61,004 nt of DNA from Acidobacteriaceae bacterium. GTDB taxonomy: Bacteria; Acidobacteriota; Terriglobia; Terriglobales; Acidobacteriaceae. Under the pieces are notes generated by a model. It was not told where the DNA came from. It ran no database searches and worked only from the letters and a program-made list of their open reading frames with translations. The translations under genes were made by a program, and so were the position numbers. Positions 34,078 through 43,297 of the stretch are shown here, piece by piece; the first letter of the stretch is position 1, and each line of letters opens with the position of its first letter. The DNA lies in the NCBI GenBank assembly GCA_003138975.1, contig PLHQ01000184.1, forward strand, positions 1-61,004. Reading direction: 5' to 3'.

Positions 34078-35076
34078 CTACCTCTTTTTCCCCAACCGCG
34101 CCAGTGCCGCCAACTGCTTCAAATACTGCCGCACTGGCTGCGCCGGAGTTCCCCAGAACGCCACGCCCTTGCCGCGCAAAACTTTATTCGGCAACACACC
34201 ACCCTGCCCGCCCAACATCACTCCTTCTTCAATACGCGCGTGCTCGCCAATGCCCACCTGCCCGCCGAGCACGACGTCGTTTTCAATCACAATACTTCCG
34301 GAAAGCCCCGTCTGCGCCGCAATCACCACATTCTCCCCGACTCGACAATTGTGGCCAATATGCACCAGATTATCGATCTTCGTTCCCCGCCCAATCCTCG
34401 TTTCATCCAGCGCCCCGCGGTCGATCGTCGTATTGGCGCCAATCTCCACGTCGTCTTCAATCACCAATTTGCCCACCTGCGGAAACTTCTCATACCGTCC
34501 GCTCTTCGCGTCGCGCACATATCCAAAGCCATCGCTTCCCAGCACCGCGCCCGCATGCACGATCACGCGATCGCCCAACGTCGCCCCCGCGTAAATCGTC
34601 ACATGCGGATAAATCTCGCACTGCCGCCCAATTTTCACTCCGCTCCCAATCACGCAGCCCGCGCCGATCCGCGAGCCCTCGCCAATCTCCGCATCCTCGC
34701 CGACTACGGCGCGCTCCTCCACCACCACACGCGCTCCAAGGCGAACGGAGGAATGCACCACCGCACTCGCTTGCACTCCAGCGCTAATTACTTCCCGACT
34801 CGCCACCTGCAGCAACCGCGCCGCCCGCGCAAACGCAAGTTTAGGATGACGACAAATGAGCAGCGGTTTCCCCAACGAGCCCGCCGCGAACTCTCCCGCC
34901 ATCACCGCTCCCGCGCCTGACTGCAGCGCCTGCGAAAGATGCTTCTCATCTTCCACAAACACGAGATCGTCCGGCGAAGCTGACGCGACGCTCGCCACAC
35001 TGCTCACCTGAACGCTTGGATCTCCCTGCAGGCAGGCTTCAACGGCCTCGGCAATCTGCTGCAATGTGCGCTTCAT
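34078..35076 (-). CDS. lpxD: UDP-3-O-acylglucosamine N-acyltransferase
   Basis: Third step of lipid A synthesis: adds a 3-hydroxyacyl chain to UDP-3-O-acyl-glucosamine. From the ATG at 35076 (preferred over 35100) it has 332 residues: an N-terminal uridine-binding domain (SVASVASASPDDLVFVEDEKHLSQ), then a left-handed beta-helix of hexapeptide repeats such as VIVHAGAVLGSDGFGY, with the catalytic His probably in VHIGHNCRVGENVVI. First gene of the minus-strand operon ending with the helical-repeat protein. No other lpx genes are in view. Confidence 0.94.
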   Translation of the reverse strand: MKRTLQQIAEAVEACLQGDPSVQVSSVASVASASPDDLVFVEDEKHLSQALQSGAGAVMAGEFAAGSLGKPLLICRHPKLAFARAARLLQVASREVISAGVQASAVVHSSVRLGARVVVEERAVVGEDAEIGEGSRIGAGCVIGSGVKIGRQCEIYPHVTIYAGATLGDRVIVHAGAVLGSDGFGYVRDAKSGRYEKFPQVGKLVIEDDVEIGANTTIDRGALDETRIGRGTKIDNLVHIGHNCRVGENVVIAAQTGLSGSIVIENDVVLGGQVGIGEHARIEEGVMLGGQGGVLPNKVLRGKGVAFWGTPAQPVRQYLKQLAALARLGKKR

Positions 35077-35213
35077 CGCTCTCACTCTATAGCACTGCAC
35101 CGATCAGACGGAAGTCAGATGCAGGCGATTGGCGAAAGAACCGTCCCGGACGACGATCGAGAAAACGATAACCAAACAGAAGATAATCAAAAAGACGATA
35201 ATTAAGAATACGT

Positions 35214-36263
35214 ATGACTCCCCGAATCACTCGCTCACATCGCATCGTAATTGCCGCATTTGCGCTCGCCGCCCTCATCCTGGCTTTGCCTGTGCAATCC
35301 CCCGCCCAGCAACTCGCCCGCCGCCTCATCCTCAAAGACGGCTCCTATCAATCCATCACAAAGTATGAAGTCAAAGGAGACCGTGTTCGCTACTACAGCG
35401 CCGAGCGCGAAGAATGGGAGGAACTCCCTTCTTCGCTCGTCGATTGGCCAGCTACGGAACAATACGAGAAAGAGCGCGCCGCTGCGCCCGCCATCCCCGA
35501 AGCCGCCCTCATCGACAAGGAAACCGACGCCGACCGCGAAGCCGCAGAGCTCCGCCTTCCGCAAGTCGCGCCCGGCCTGCACCTGCCGGAACTTTCCGGC
35601 ATGTATCTGCTTGACAATTTCAAAGGCCAGCCGCAACTCGTCGAGGTGCAGCAGAACGAGGGCGAGGTCGATCGCAACACCAAGGGTAGTATTTTGCGCG
35701 GAGCGCTGAATCCCGTTGCCAGCGCCAAGCAAACCATCGAGCTCGAGGGCGAACACGCTGCCATCTACGCTCATGTCGCCGTACCTTCCATCTACATCAA
35801 GAGCGACGACGAACCTCCAGCCCCCGCACCGCCGCCCGGCGAAACCGCCTCCGCACAACCATCCAAACCCAGCCTTGACGCACCCCGCGCCGAGCCCCAA
35901 CGCCCCGAGCAGCCCGAGCAGGCCATCGTTCCTTTTGACCGCTTCCGCATTGTGCACCTGAAAGTGAAAAACGGAAAACGTATCGTCGGCGATCTCAAAC
36001 GCGCCGCTACTGGCAAGACCAGTCAGGAACAAAATTCCGTAAAGACCACCATCGACCGCGTCGCCGGCGGATGGCTCAAGCTAACTCCCACCGAAGACCT
36101 CGCACCCGGCGAATACGCCATCGTCGAAATGGAAGGATCGGAAGGCATGAACCTTTACCTCTGGCCCTTTGGCGTCAATCCCGACGCCCCCGCCAACCCG
36201 AACCCCTGGACGCCAGATGTGAAGGACCAACTGAAGAGTAAAGACGCGGGCGAGAAAAAATAA
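35214..36263 (+). CDS. hypothetical secreted protein
   Basis: A 349-residue protein from ATG 35214. It begins with a clear signal peptide ([23 protein letters not shown]). The mature protein opens with [34 protein letters not shown], a small beta domain I have seen described only as hypothetical in acidobacteria. A proline-rich linker ([19 protein letters not shown]) then separates a second domain with [14 protein letters not shown] and [26 protein letters not shown]. Extracellular or periplasmic. Divergent from lpxD. Confidence 0.75.
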   Translation: [349 protein letters not shown]

Positions 36264-36292
36264 AACCACCCCGAGAAAGACATCATCACAAA

Positions 36293-36325
36293 TACTGAGA
36301 ACTGAACACCGAGAACTGAGAACTG
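36293..36325. repeat. tandem heptad repeat, CTGAGAA-type
   Basis: Imperfect run of CTGAGAA/CCGAGAA units in the gap between the secreted protein and the GGDEF gene. It is the reverse complement of the TTCTCAG run at 33431-33465. Confidence 0.75.
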
Positions 36326-36330
36326 CCTTC

Positions 36331-37383
36331 TTACTTCATCACTCCCCGTTGCGCAATCCCGATATTGTCGCGCGTCGTATTCTTCACTAGATACATCATC
36401 TCGTCGGCCTGCCGGATGATGTCATGCGCGTCGCGCGCATCGTGAGGATAGGTAGCCAGTCCAATCGAAGCCCTAACATTCAGATTCAGCCCTTCGTCGC
36501 GGCAAAAACTGCTGGCGCGCAGCGCATCGCGCAACCGTTTGGCCACCACCAGCGCCTGATCCTTCCCAGTCTGCGGCAGCAGCACCACGAATTCGTCACC
36601 GCCGTAACGAAACGCAAAATCAATCAACCGCAGCTGCGCCTTCACGAGATACCCAATCTCCGCCAGCAGCTTGCTCCCAATTAAATGTCCGTGCGTGTCG
36701 TTCACCTGCTTGAAGTGGTCCAGGTCAATAAATAGCACGCTGAACTCGTATCCAAACCGCGACGAACGGTAAACCTCCGTCTCCAGCGTCTTGTAGAGAT
36801 GCCGAGCGTTATAGAGCCCCGTACAGTCGTCGGTAATGGTCAGTTCCTGTATCTTCTCCACCCAGCGCGCATTCTCAATCGCAATGGCCGCATAGTCGCA
36901 CAGCGCCTGCAGAAAGAAAACTTCCGGCTCGTTGAATTGCGATCGGTCCACATTCACCAACTGGATCACGCCCAGCACCCGCAGCCTTGACCGCAGCGGC
37001 ACGGCAATAATCGACCGCGTCTCCCACTGCGTGGCCTCGTCGATCCGCTTCGCAAACCGCGGATCGTGATCCACATCGCTCGAAATGACCTGCTCGCCGT
37101 GCTTGGCCACCCACCCCGCAATTCCCTCGCCCAGCTTCAACCGGACATTCTTCAGAGCTTCCGCCTTATCGCCCACCGCAATCGCGAAATAGAGCTCGTC
37201 CTTTTGCTCGTCCACCATCAACAATGACCACGTATCCGGACGGAAGTATTCCGCCATCTTCTCCATGATGGTTTGCAGAATCGAGTCGAGGTCCAGCGAC
37301 GATGTCAGCGCCTTGGCTACGTCGTGGAAAATGTTGAGCTCCTGGCTCTGGCGGGTTAGCTGTGTGCCGACGGCCTCGGACAT
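36331..37383 (-). CDS. diguanylate cyclase with GAF domain
   Basis: Makes the second messenger c-di-GMP. From the ATG at 37383 it has about 350 residues: a GAF domain at ~25-170 (DSILQTIMEKMAEYF..., GEGIAGWVAKHGEQVI, DYAAIAIENARW) and a GGDEF domain from ~185. The active site reads YGGDEFVVLLP. Before it comes DLDHFKQVNDTHGHLIG. I see no RxxD inhibitory site five residues upstream of the GGDEF. An ATG at 37398 is an alternative start. Confidence 0.92.
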   Translation of the reverse strand: MSEAVGTQLTRQSQELNIFHDVAKALTSSLDLDSILQTIMEKMAEYFRPDTWSLLMVDEQKDELYFAIAVGDKAEALKNVRLKLGEGIAGWVAKHGEQVISSDVDHDPRFAKRIDEATQWETRSIIAVPLRSRLRVLGVIQLVNVDRSQFNEPEVFFLQALCDYAAIAIENARWVEKIQELTITDDCTGLYNARHLYKTLETEVYRSSRFGYEFSVLFIDLDHFKQVNDTHGHLIGSKLLAEIGYLVKAQLRLIDFAFRYGGDEFVVLLPQTGKDQALVVAKRLRDALRASSFCRDEGLNLNVRASIGLATYPHDARDAHDIIRQADEMMYLVKNTTRDNIGIAQRGVMK

Positions 37384-37684
37384 GCGGGGTTCCTTCATCT
37401 CCCGTGCAGCGCGGGCGCTTGAGCCCGCGAGCCTTATGCTTTGACCCTTGATCTTCGAATCCTGATCTTCAGAATCGTGACCTTCGAATCGTTACCCAAG
37501 CTTGAAAACGACGATTCGTGGCATGGACAAGTGACAGTTCCGAAAATTATAGATTCCCCATCCCCAGCGCGGCAATGAACGTTGGTAACCAGAACCCTCA
37601 ATGCCAATGGGCTCTTCGTGGTGGCGGAAGCTCTATCCTGCTTGCCCCCCCAGTCAATCCTGGGCGTAATCTAATAACGAACCT
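37384..37684. other. intergenic region with hairpin and short direct repeats
   Basis: Contains a 7-bp perfect stem (37410-37416 with 37423-37429, loop of six) and three near-copies of GATCTTCGAATC at about 37448-37492. No promoter or gene is evident. Confidence 0.4.
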
Positions 37685-38122
37685 ATGTCAACGATACTCC
37701 GATACGCCTCCGCGCTCGCGATTGCCTTCGCCTTGCTAATTTTCTCACCGGTCAGTTCGCTTGCTCATGCCGCCCAGGCCGGAGACCCGAAAGTAGATCC
37801 GAAAACCGTTTCCGTAGTCGACGCCGGCCTCGGCCCCTGCACTGCCGATTTCATTATTACCGATGCCGCCGGTGCGCCAGTCTACGCCGCCAACATCCGC
37901 GTCCACATCGCTTACGGATTCATGAACCTCCACAAGTTCGATCTCGAGGTCGGAACCAATGCCGATGGCAAGGCCCGCTTCATCGGGCTCCCCGAAAATC
38001 CCAAACAAGGACTCTTCTTCCGCGCCTCCGAAGCCGATCGCGAAGGCTCCGCCTTTGACAACCCATCCAAAACCTGTAAAGCCCAATTCACCGTCGTCCT
38101 GCGGAAAAAGGCACAGGAATAG
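37685..38122 (+). CDS. hypothetical secreted protein, transthyretin-like beta sandwich
   Basis: A 145-residue protein with a signal peptide (ASALAIAFALLIFSPVSSLAHAAQA). The mature part has ITDAAGAPVYAANIRVHIAYG, then TNADGKARFIGLPENP. This layout resembles carboxypeptidase-regulatory or transthyretin-like domains that add to extracellular proteins. Two cysteines (GPCTADF, KTCKAQF) bracket the domain and may pair. Function unknown. Confidence 0.7.
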   Translation: MSTILRYASALAIAFALLIFSPVSSLAHAAQAGDPKVDPKTVSVVDAGLGPCTADFIITDAAGAPVYAANIRVHIAYGFMNLHKFDLEVGTNADGKARFIGLPENPKQGLFFRASEADREGSAFDNPSKTCKAQFTVVLRKKAQE

Positions 38123-38441
38123 TTTCAAGAGACTTTCGGAGCGCACAAGAGCCCAGCCTGCGCAATCGATGGTGCGGCGCCAACCCCGCCTTGAAATGCC
38201 CGCAGCATCTTGAATGCCTGATCGGGGTAAATGCCCGCACCGTCGCAAACCCCTGCACACCCCCGCGAACCCCTGCATCCCTATGGAAAAACTGTGCTTG
38301 AGCGCCGCGTCAAATCCGCGAGAACGCCAGGCTTTAAGCCCCTTCCCAACCTTAACTCTGGCGTCCGTGCCCGACTTCGCCTATGATAATTGTCGTCTCG
38401 ACGCGGGCTTTCAGCCGTCACTCTGCCCGCCGGAGTCCGCC
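38123..38441 (+). other. spacer before the RodZ-like gene
   Basis: Open in the frame of the following gene but poor in coding character. It has GC-rich short direct repeats (AACCCCTGCA at about 38260-38275 occurs twice). No RNA gene or terminator is seen. The downstream start at 38442 is favoured over ATGs at 38214 and 38283. Confidence 0.4.
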
Positions 38442-39746
38442 GTGGGTTCGTTCGGAGAAAAATTTCGCAAACAGCGCGAGCTGCGTAGCCTCTCGCTCGA
38501 GGCCATCTCTACCGCCACAAAGATCGGTACTCGCATGCTCCGCGCCATCGAGGACGAACATTTTGACCAACTCCCCGGCGGCGTCTTCAACAAAGGTTTT
38601 GTCCGCGCCTACGCCCGCCAGGTCGGCCTCGACGAAGACGAAGCCGTTACTGACTATCTGGCCGCCCTCCGCGAAAGCCAGATTCAGTCTCAAACCCTGC
38701 TCCCCAACTTCCGCACGGGCAAATCCACGAACGAACCGGATCCCCGCAACCCCGACCGTGACAACCATCATCGAGGCAAAGATCTCCACAATCCTGACCA
38801 GGCCCTCAAGACTCTCCATAGCAACACCCTCTACGAGAACAACGTAGCCACGGATTTACATATTGCGGATCGGCGGATCGAGGAGCGTCGCAAAGAGACT
38901 CGCCGCAGAGATGACCGTAAAGTTCGTCCTCTTGAAGCTCGTCCCAGCGCGGATCGACACAGCGAAGTTCGTCCCGACGCCGATCGCCCCATCGAAGATC
39001 GCTCCGACGAAAACCTCGACGACGTTGTTCCCTCGTCGCCGCTTTCTTTCCTGAACCTCAATTCCTCGCCATCGTCTTCGCACGACGCGCCGCACGGCGA
39101 TCCCGAGCAAATCGAAGCCGCAGCGCCTCTCTCTGCGGATCATCCTTCTCGCCGTGTTCCCTTGGAAAAGCTGGCTGCCCCTTTAATTGTGATCACGCTG
39201 GTCCTCGCCTTCTGGACTTTGCACCGCCGCAGCCAGCCTGCAGCCGCATCCCAGGCCGCTCCCTCGAATCCCTCCACGGCGCCAGTGCCCACTCTCGCGT
39301 CCGCCGCCACCGAACCCTCCGCGCCTGCCAATTCCATGCCCGTCCCACCCTCCCACCCAGCAGAGCCGGCCCCTACTCACTCCGCCTCGACTCCGACCGA
39401 TCGAGACGCCAATCCACCCTTCGCCAAGCCTCATGCTCACGCTGTCACGGCCGAGGCCCCGCCAACCTTCACGCTGCGCATCCGCGCCACACAAACATCC
39501 TGGGTTTCGATCACAGCCGACGGCGAGCCTGTGGCCAAAGAAACACTGATCGCTCCCGCCAACACCTCTGTTCGTGCCACCCACGAGATCATCGTCAGAG
39601 CCGGCAATTCCGCTGGCATCAGCTTCCTGCTCAACGATAAGGAAATCGCAGCTCCCGGAGCCCCCGGCGAAGTCCGCACCTACACCTTTGATTCCTCTGG
39701 AATGCTAACCTCCACCGCATTGCCAGCCCCGGACGCTTCACGTTAA
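38442..39746 (+). CDS. RodZ-like membrane protein, HTH_25 and DUF4115 domains
   Basis: Probable cell-shape/cytoskeleton-associated protein. From GTG 38442 it has 434 residues. An N-terminal HTH (residues ~4-70; FGEKFRKQRELRSLSLEAIS, then GVFNKGFVRAYAR) resembles RodZ, which binds MreB. A highly charged Arg/Asp-rich linker (~125-195) follows, then one membrane helix near 243-262 (LAAPLIVITLVLAFWTL), a Pro/Ala-rich periplasmic linker, and a C-terminal DUF4115 beta domain (LRIRATQTSWVSITADGEPV). GGAG-like sequence before the GTG supports the start. Orthology to RodZ is by architecture only. Confidence 0.85.
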   Translation: MGSFGEKFRKQRELRSLSLEAISTATKIGTRMLRAIEDEHFDQLPGGVFNKGFVRAYARQVGLDEDEAVTDYLAALRESQIQSQTLLPNFRTGKSTNEPDPRNPDRDNHHRGKDLHNPDQALKTLHSNTLYENNVATDLHIADRRIEERRKETRRRDDRKVRPLEARPSADRHSEVRPDADRPIEDRSDENLDDVVPSSPLSFLNLNSSPSSSHDAPHGDPEQIEAAAPLSADHPSRRVPLEKLAAPLIVITLVLAFWTLHRRSQPAAASQAAPSNPSTAPVPTLASAATEPSAPANSMPVPPSHPAEPAPTHSASTPTDRDANPPFAKPHAHAVTAEAPPTFTLRIRATQTSWVSITADGEPVAKETLIAPANTSVRATHEIIVRAGNSAGISFLLNDKEIAAPGAPGEVRTYTFDSSGMLTSTALPAPDASR

Positions 39747-39819
39747 CCACGCTGGCATCCCGAAGTCCCCGAAGGACCTCGCCCCTTACCGTCTTCCAAA
39801 CCGCAACGCGCGGCACCGC

Positions 39820-40395
39820 TCACGAACGGCTAGCCTCCCGCAACAGCGTGGCCACCGTCCTGGTAAACACCGCGCGCCCCTCCACTAGCTTCTCAGGCGG
39901 GATCGTCTTCGCGATCATTAGCATCGCCGCTCCATGGGCCACCATCCACAAAGCCGCCTGCATTTGTTCGTAATCCTCCGGCGATGCTCCAAATTTTGCC
40001 GCCAACTTGCGCTTCATCGCGTCCTTGCCCGGACGCCCCACCGTCTTCACCCCCGTACGTCTGGATCGCGCCGAATGAAACAGTTCATATTCCTTCTGAA
40101 AAAACAGCTCATACTCGTGGGCATGGCTCAACGCGTAATCCAGGTATCGCTCGCAGCCCTCTTCTGGAGAAAACACGCTCTCCAGCACCGCCGCAACCTC
40201 CAGCCGTATGCGCTGCAGCAGCGCCCGCAGAATGTCGTCCCGGTCGCGAAAGCGCCGGTACACGGAAGGCGTATTTGTCCCCGCCGCTTTCGCGACGGCG
40301 CGCATTGTGAGCGCCTTCTCCCCTCCCTTCCTCCATAGCTTCTGCGCTGCATCCAGTATTTTGCCTTCCAAGTCAGGGTCAGGTCGCCGCGGCAC
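39820..40395 (-). CDS. TetR family transcriptional regulator
   Basis: A 191-residue repressor-type protein. The N-terminal HTH reads ILDAAQKLWRKGGEKALTMR then VAKAAGTNTPSVYRRFRDRD, a typical TetR DNA-binding domain. The C-terminal ligand-binding half is helical. The ATG at 40395 lies just downstream of a palindromic-looking GCATTATGCATA on the upper strand that could be an operator. The target is unknown; there is no adjacent efflux gene. Confidence 0.9.
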   Translation of the reverse strand: MPRRPDPDLEGKILDAAQKLWRKGGEKALTMRAVAKAAGTNTPSVYRRFRDRDDILRALLQRIRLEVAAVLESVFSPEEGCERYLDYALSHAHEYELFFQKEYELFHSARSRRTGVKTVGRPGKDAMKRKLAAKFGASPEDYEQMQAALWMVAHGAAMLMIAKTIPPEKLVEGRAVFTRTVATLLREASRS

Positions 40396-40836
40396 TGTGA
40401 TTCCCTCCAGTCACGTCGCTCATGAGCATTATGCATACAACGTCAACGTAACGATCCACAGTGCATGACCTTTTCTGCAGGAACCGGTGCCGGCGTTACT
40501 TCCCGCTCCCAGAACAACTTAATTTCACACTTAATTTGATTCGCAACCGTGCGTCCGCTAACTTGTGGTCTGCTCCATTCGGTATTCAAAGCGTTCCTGC
40601 GCGTATTTCTCTTTGTAAGAGCCACCGAGGCACCTAATGGTTTCTTAGCGTGTAAGTCGCCCCTTTTGGTCACTGAGTCTGGTTACCTTTGTGAATAAAC
40701 CACTTACGGCCGGGAACTTGGAACCCACGGCCGGAGTCTATCCCTTTGAGCGGACGAAAGCGCTTACTGAGCGGCTGGCCGACGATTTTTCGGTTCAGAT
40801 GGGGTGGAAAATCCTATAATCAGGGGACGCCTGCAC
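40396..40836. other. intergenic region between TetR and the first ECF gene
   Basis: About 440 bases with no convincing gene. The right half holds the candidate ECF promoter at 40713-40740. A TATAAT at 40815-40820 has no good -35 partner. Confidence 0.5.
40713..40740 (+). promoter_or_regulatory. candidate ECF (sigma-E type) promoter for the first ECF sigma gene
   Basis: GGAACTT (40713-40719), 16 bases, then GTCTA (40736-40740). This closely matches the GGAACTT / TCTGA-type promoters recognised by RpoE-like sigma factors. It lies about 95 bases before the sigma factor start at 40837, suggesting autoregulation. The match is read by eye. Confidence 0.6.
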
Positions 40837-41580
40837 ATGGCGGGAGCAACCACCTTGGGAGATTTGGCAAGCGCGATCGGAGCTCGGGCAGAAGAGGCGG
40901 CAATTGTGGCCGACCTCAAAGCCGGTTCGGAAACGGCCTACGCCTGGCTGATTGGCGAATTTCAACGTCCCGTTTACGGACTCGTGTATCGCATGGTAAG
41001 CGATCCTTCCGACGCAGCGGATACCACCCAGGACGTGTTCCTGAAAGTGTTCCGCGGCATGAAGCACTTCCATGGCGAATCCAGCCTGAAGACGTGGATT
41101 TACCGCATCGCCCTGCACGAAGCCGCGAACCGCAAACGTTGGTGGTTCCGGCACAAGGCGCATGAGACTTCCATTGAGCCGGCGGAATCGGAGAGCATGG
41201 CGAACACGGACGGAGCGCTGCTGACCGCTCTCACCGATCGCCATGAGTCGCCCTTTGACAACGTGGCCCAGCGCGAATTGCAGCAGCGGGTGGATGCGGA
41301 ATTACGCCGGGTCGCGGAGCCTTATCGCACCACGCTGATTCTGCGCGACCTGGAAGAAATGTCTTACGAAGAGATCGCCGAGATTTTACAGATCTCTCTA
41401 GGAACGGTGAAGTCCAGATTGACGCGCGGTCGCCAGGCCCTGAAAAAGCGGCTGGCGCCCTACGTGCACGAGGTGGGGGATGAACTGGGGCTCACCCTGC
41501 CTGAGAAACAGGAAGAGGACGCCGCCGATTTGCGGCGACGGGTTGCTGGAGGGGGTAGAAGGGTTGAGGTAACGCCATGA
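40837..41580 (+). CDS. ECF RNA polymerase sigma factor (RpoE-like)
   Basis: Alternative sigma factor of 247 residues from ATG 40837, which has AGGGGA nine bases upstream; a GTG at 40804 is possible. Region 2 appears in RMVSDPSDAADTTQDVFLKVFRG and KTWIYRIALHEAANRKRWW; region 4 in PYRTTLILRDLEEMSYEEIA and LQISLGTVKSRLTRGRQALK. A ~30-residue C-terminal tail is charged. The stop overlaps the next gene's ATG by four bases, and that gene is a zinc-finger anti-sigma factor, giving a standard sigma/anti-sigma pair. Confidence 0.93.
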   Translation: MAGATTLGDLASAIGARAEEAAIVADLKAGSETAYAWLIGEFQRPVYGLVYRMVSDPSDAADTTQDVFLKVFRGMKHFHGESSLKTWIYRIALHEAANRKRWWFRHKAHETSIEPAESESMANTDGALLTALTDRHESPFDNVAQRELQQRVDAELRRVAEPYRTTLILRDLEEMSYEEIAEILQISLGTVKSRLTRGRQALKKRLAPYVHEVGDELGLTLPEKQEEDAADLRRRVAGGGRRVEVTP

Positions 41581-42302
41581 AGTACATGGCCACAAAGTCC
41601 GGTTCGAACAAGTCCGGATCAACGAACGCGATGATGCAGTGTGCCCAGGCGAGGGAATTGTTCTCGCCCTATCTCGATGGTGCCGTCACCGGCACTGAGA
41701 TGCGCACCTTGGGCGAGCATATCGACGCATGCGCCGCGTGCTCGCGCGAATACACTTTGCTGCGCAAGACGCAGCAATTGCTCACCAGCGCCGGCCGTCC
41801 CAACGTGCCCGCGGACTTAGGCCTGAAATTGCGCCTCGCGATTTCCCGGGAAGCCGCCCAGACTCGTCGTCCACGCTTTGAAGGCTTGCGCGTGCGCCTC
41901 GAAAACAGTTTGGAAGCATCCATGGTCCCGGCGACCGCAGGACTGGCCTGCGCCGTCCTGATCTTTGGTCTGGTCGCCGCCATCCTGGCAATCCCAGGCC
42001 AGTTGCAGGCCAACAATGAAGATGTCCCGCTGGTCTTGAATACCGGTCCTGAATTGCAGCAAACTTCATTCGGCACCATGAGTTCCATCAACGCTGAGTC
42101 TCTCGTCATCGAGGCTTACGTCGACTCGCGCGGCCGGGTTGAGGATTACAAAATTCTCTCTGATCCCGGCGCCTCTCAGGAACTTCTGCCGCAAGTGAAA
42201 CGCATGCTCATCTTCACCACTTTCCGCCCCGCAATGTCGATGGGGCATCCCATCTCATCGCGGGCCGTGCTTTCCTTTTCGAGAATCAGCGTCCGCGGAT
42301 AA
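41577..42302 (+). CDS. anti-sigma factor, zinc-finger (ZAS) membrane protein
   Basis: Partner of the preceding ECF sigma factor. The 241 residues contain Cys-x..-His-x3-Cys-x2-Cys (CAQAREL...HIDACAACSREY), the ZAS fold that holds sigma, followed by one membrane helix (AGLACAVLIFGLVAAILAI) and an extracytoplasmic domain of ~90 residues (SLVIEAYVDSRGRVEDYKIL...), which resembles a TonB-C/energy-transducer-like end and may act as sensor. A signal that leads to RseP-type cleavage is plausible since rseP is present in the genome. Confidence 0.88.
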   Translation: MKYMATKSGSNKSGSTNAMMQCAQARELFSPYLDGAVTGTEMRTLGEHIDACAACSREYTLLRKTQQLLTSAGRPNVPADLGLKLRLAISREAAQTRRPRFEGLRVRLENSLEASMVPATAGLACAVLIFGLVAAILAIPGQLQANNEDVPLVLNTGPELQQTSFGTMSSINAESLVIEAYVDSRGRVEDYKILSDPGASQELLPQVKRMLIFTTFRPAMSMGHPISSRAVLSFSRISVRG

Positions 42303-42464
42303 GGGTTGTTTTTTGAATGTTTCGGCGACTCCGCATTACCCCCGCGCCCCGAAATACTCGTGCTACGTAGGGTTCCCGCTGTATAGCTTACCTTCGGCCG
42401 ACGCGCTGGCTTGGGAGCATCGGCGTCCGCTACGCTGAGTCTTCGTCCTCACGGAAGGAGAGGC

Positions 42465-42860
42465 GTGGTAGGTATTTTCTTGGTCGACGATAACGCAATG
42501 ATGCGGTCGCATCTTCGCGCCCTGCTCGAAATGCAGGACGAATGGGTGGTCGTAGGGGAGGCCGAAGAGGGCCGCCGCGCCATCGAGAAGTGGGATGAAA
42601 ATGCTCCTCACTTAACGGTAATCGATTTCGCCATGCCTGAAATGGATGGCCTGGAAGCAGCGCGGCAATTATCTCTGCAGCATCCCGGCGCGCCCATTCT
42701 GATGGTCACGATCGACCCCTCGCAGCAACTGGAACAAGAGGCCCAAAAAGCCGGAGTCAAAGGCCTCTTTGCCAAGGCCGACCTTAAGTCTATTTTCGCC
42801 GCGGTTGCAGCGCTCCTCAAAGGTAAGACTTACTTTCACCTAGCGCCCGTCGGCGCCTAA
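42465..42860 (+). CDS. single-domain response regulator (receiver only)
   Basis: From GTG 42465, which follows a good GGAAGGAG site, the 131 residues form one CheY-like receiver: acidic pair in VDDN, phospho-acceptor Asp in VIDFAMPEMDG, Thr in MVTID, and Lys in GLFAKADL. No output domain. Such proteins act as phosphate shuttles or bind a partner. Its 3' end overlaps the remnant histidine kinase on the other strand by 44 bases. Confidence 0.87.
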   Translation: MVGIFLVDDNAMMRSHLRALLEMQDEWVVVGEAEEGRRAIEKWDENAPHLTVIDFAMPEMDGLEAARQLSLQHPGAPILMVTIDPSQQLEQEAQKAGVKGLFAKADLKSIFAAVAALLKGKTYFHLAPVGA

Positions 42861-43297
42861 CTTCTTGCCCAGCCATCTCCCGGCGCGGCTCAATCGGCAG
42901 CACCGCCCTCACCAGAGTTCCGTTTCCGTCCGATCGAATCTCCAAAGTGCCACCCAGCTTTCTGAATCGTTCCCGCATACCACTGAAGCCGACGCCAATC
43001 CTCCCCGCCCGCGCAAAGCTCCGCAGCTTTACCTCCGGCATACCCTTTCCTCGGTCTTGCACCTCAACCCTGAGAAGCTTCTCCTGCCTATGCACCCGTA
43101 TGGCGGCGGTGGCACTTCCGGAATGACGATGGATATTCGTCAAACACTCCTGCACCACCCGGAACATGGCGATTTTCCGCCCGCAGTCCCGACATCGTCA
43201 ATTCGCCGAAATGATTACAGGATTGTAAAAAACTCGTCGCCACTGGACGCCCGTATCGCTTTGTCCGGCGCGCATATTTCTCTATTGAATTCATCAC
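42817..43297 (-). pseudogene. decayed NarL-type sensor histidine kinase, HATPase end
   Basis: The readable part (42817-43167, 116 codons) holds the N box of a HisKA_3/LiaS-type kinase: FRVVQECLTNIHRHSGS, then the G1/G2 boxes DRGKGMP and GVGFSGMRERF. Just upstream the frame meets a stop and the similarity continues in a neighbouring frame (43170-43297, FGELTMSG...), so at least one frameshift is present. The sensor and dimerisation parts are absent. It is a kinase remnant, not a functional kinase. It may once have partnered the receiver protein it overlaps. Confidence 0.75.

Noticed and set aside
40815-40820. TATAAT just before the ECF gene
   Set aside because: No acceptable -35 at 16-18 bases. 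The ECF-type GGAACTT-N16-GTCTA is the better candidate.
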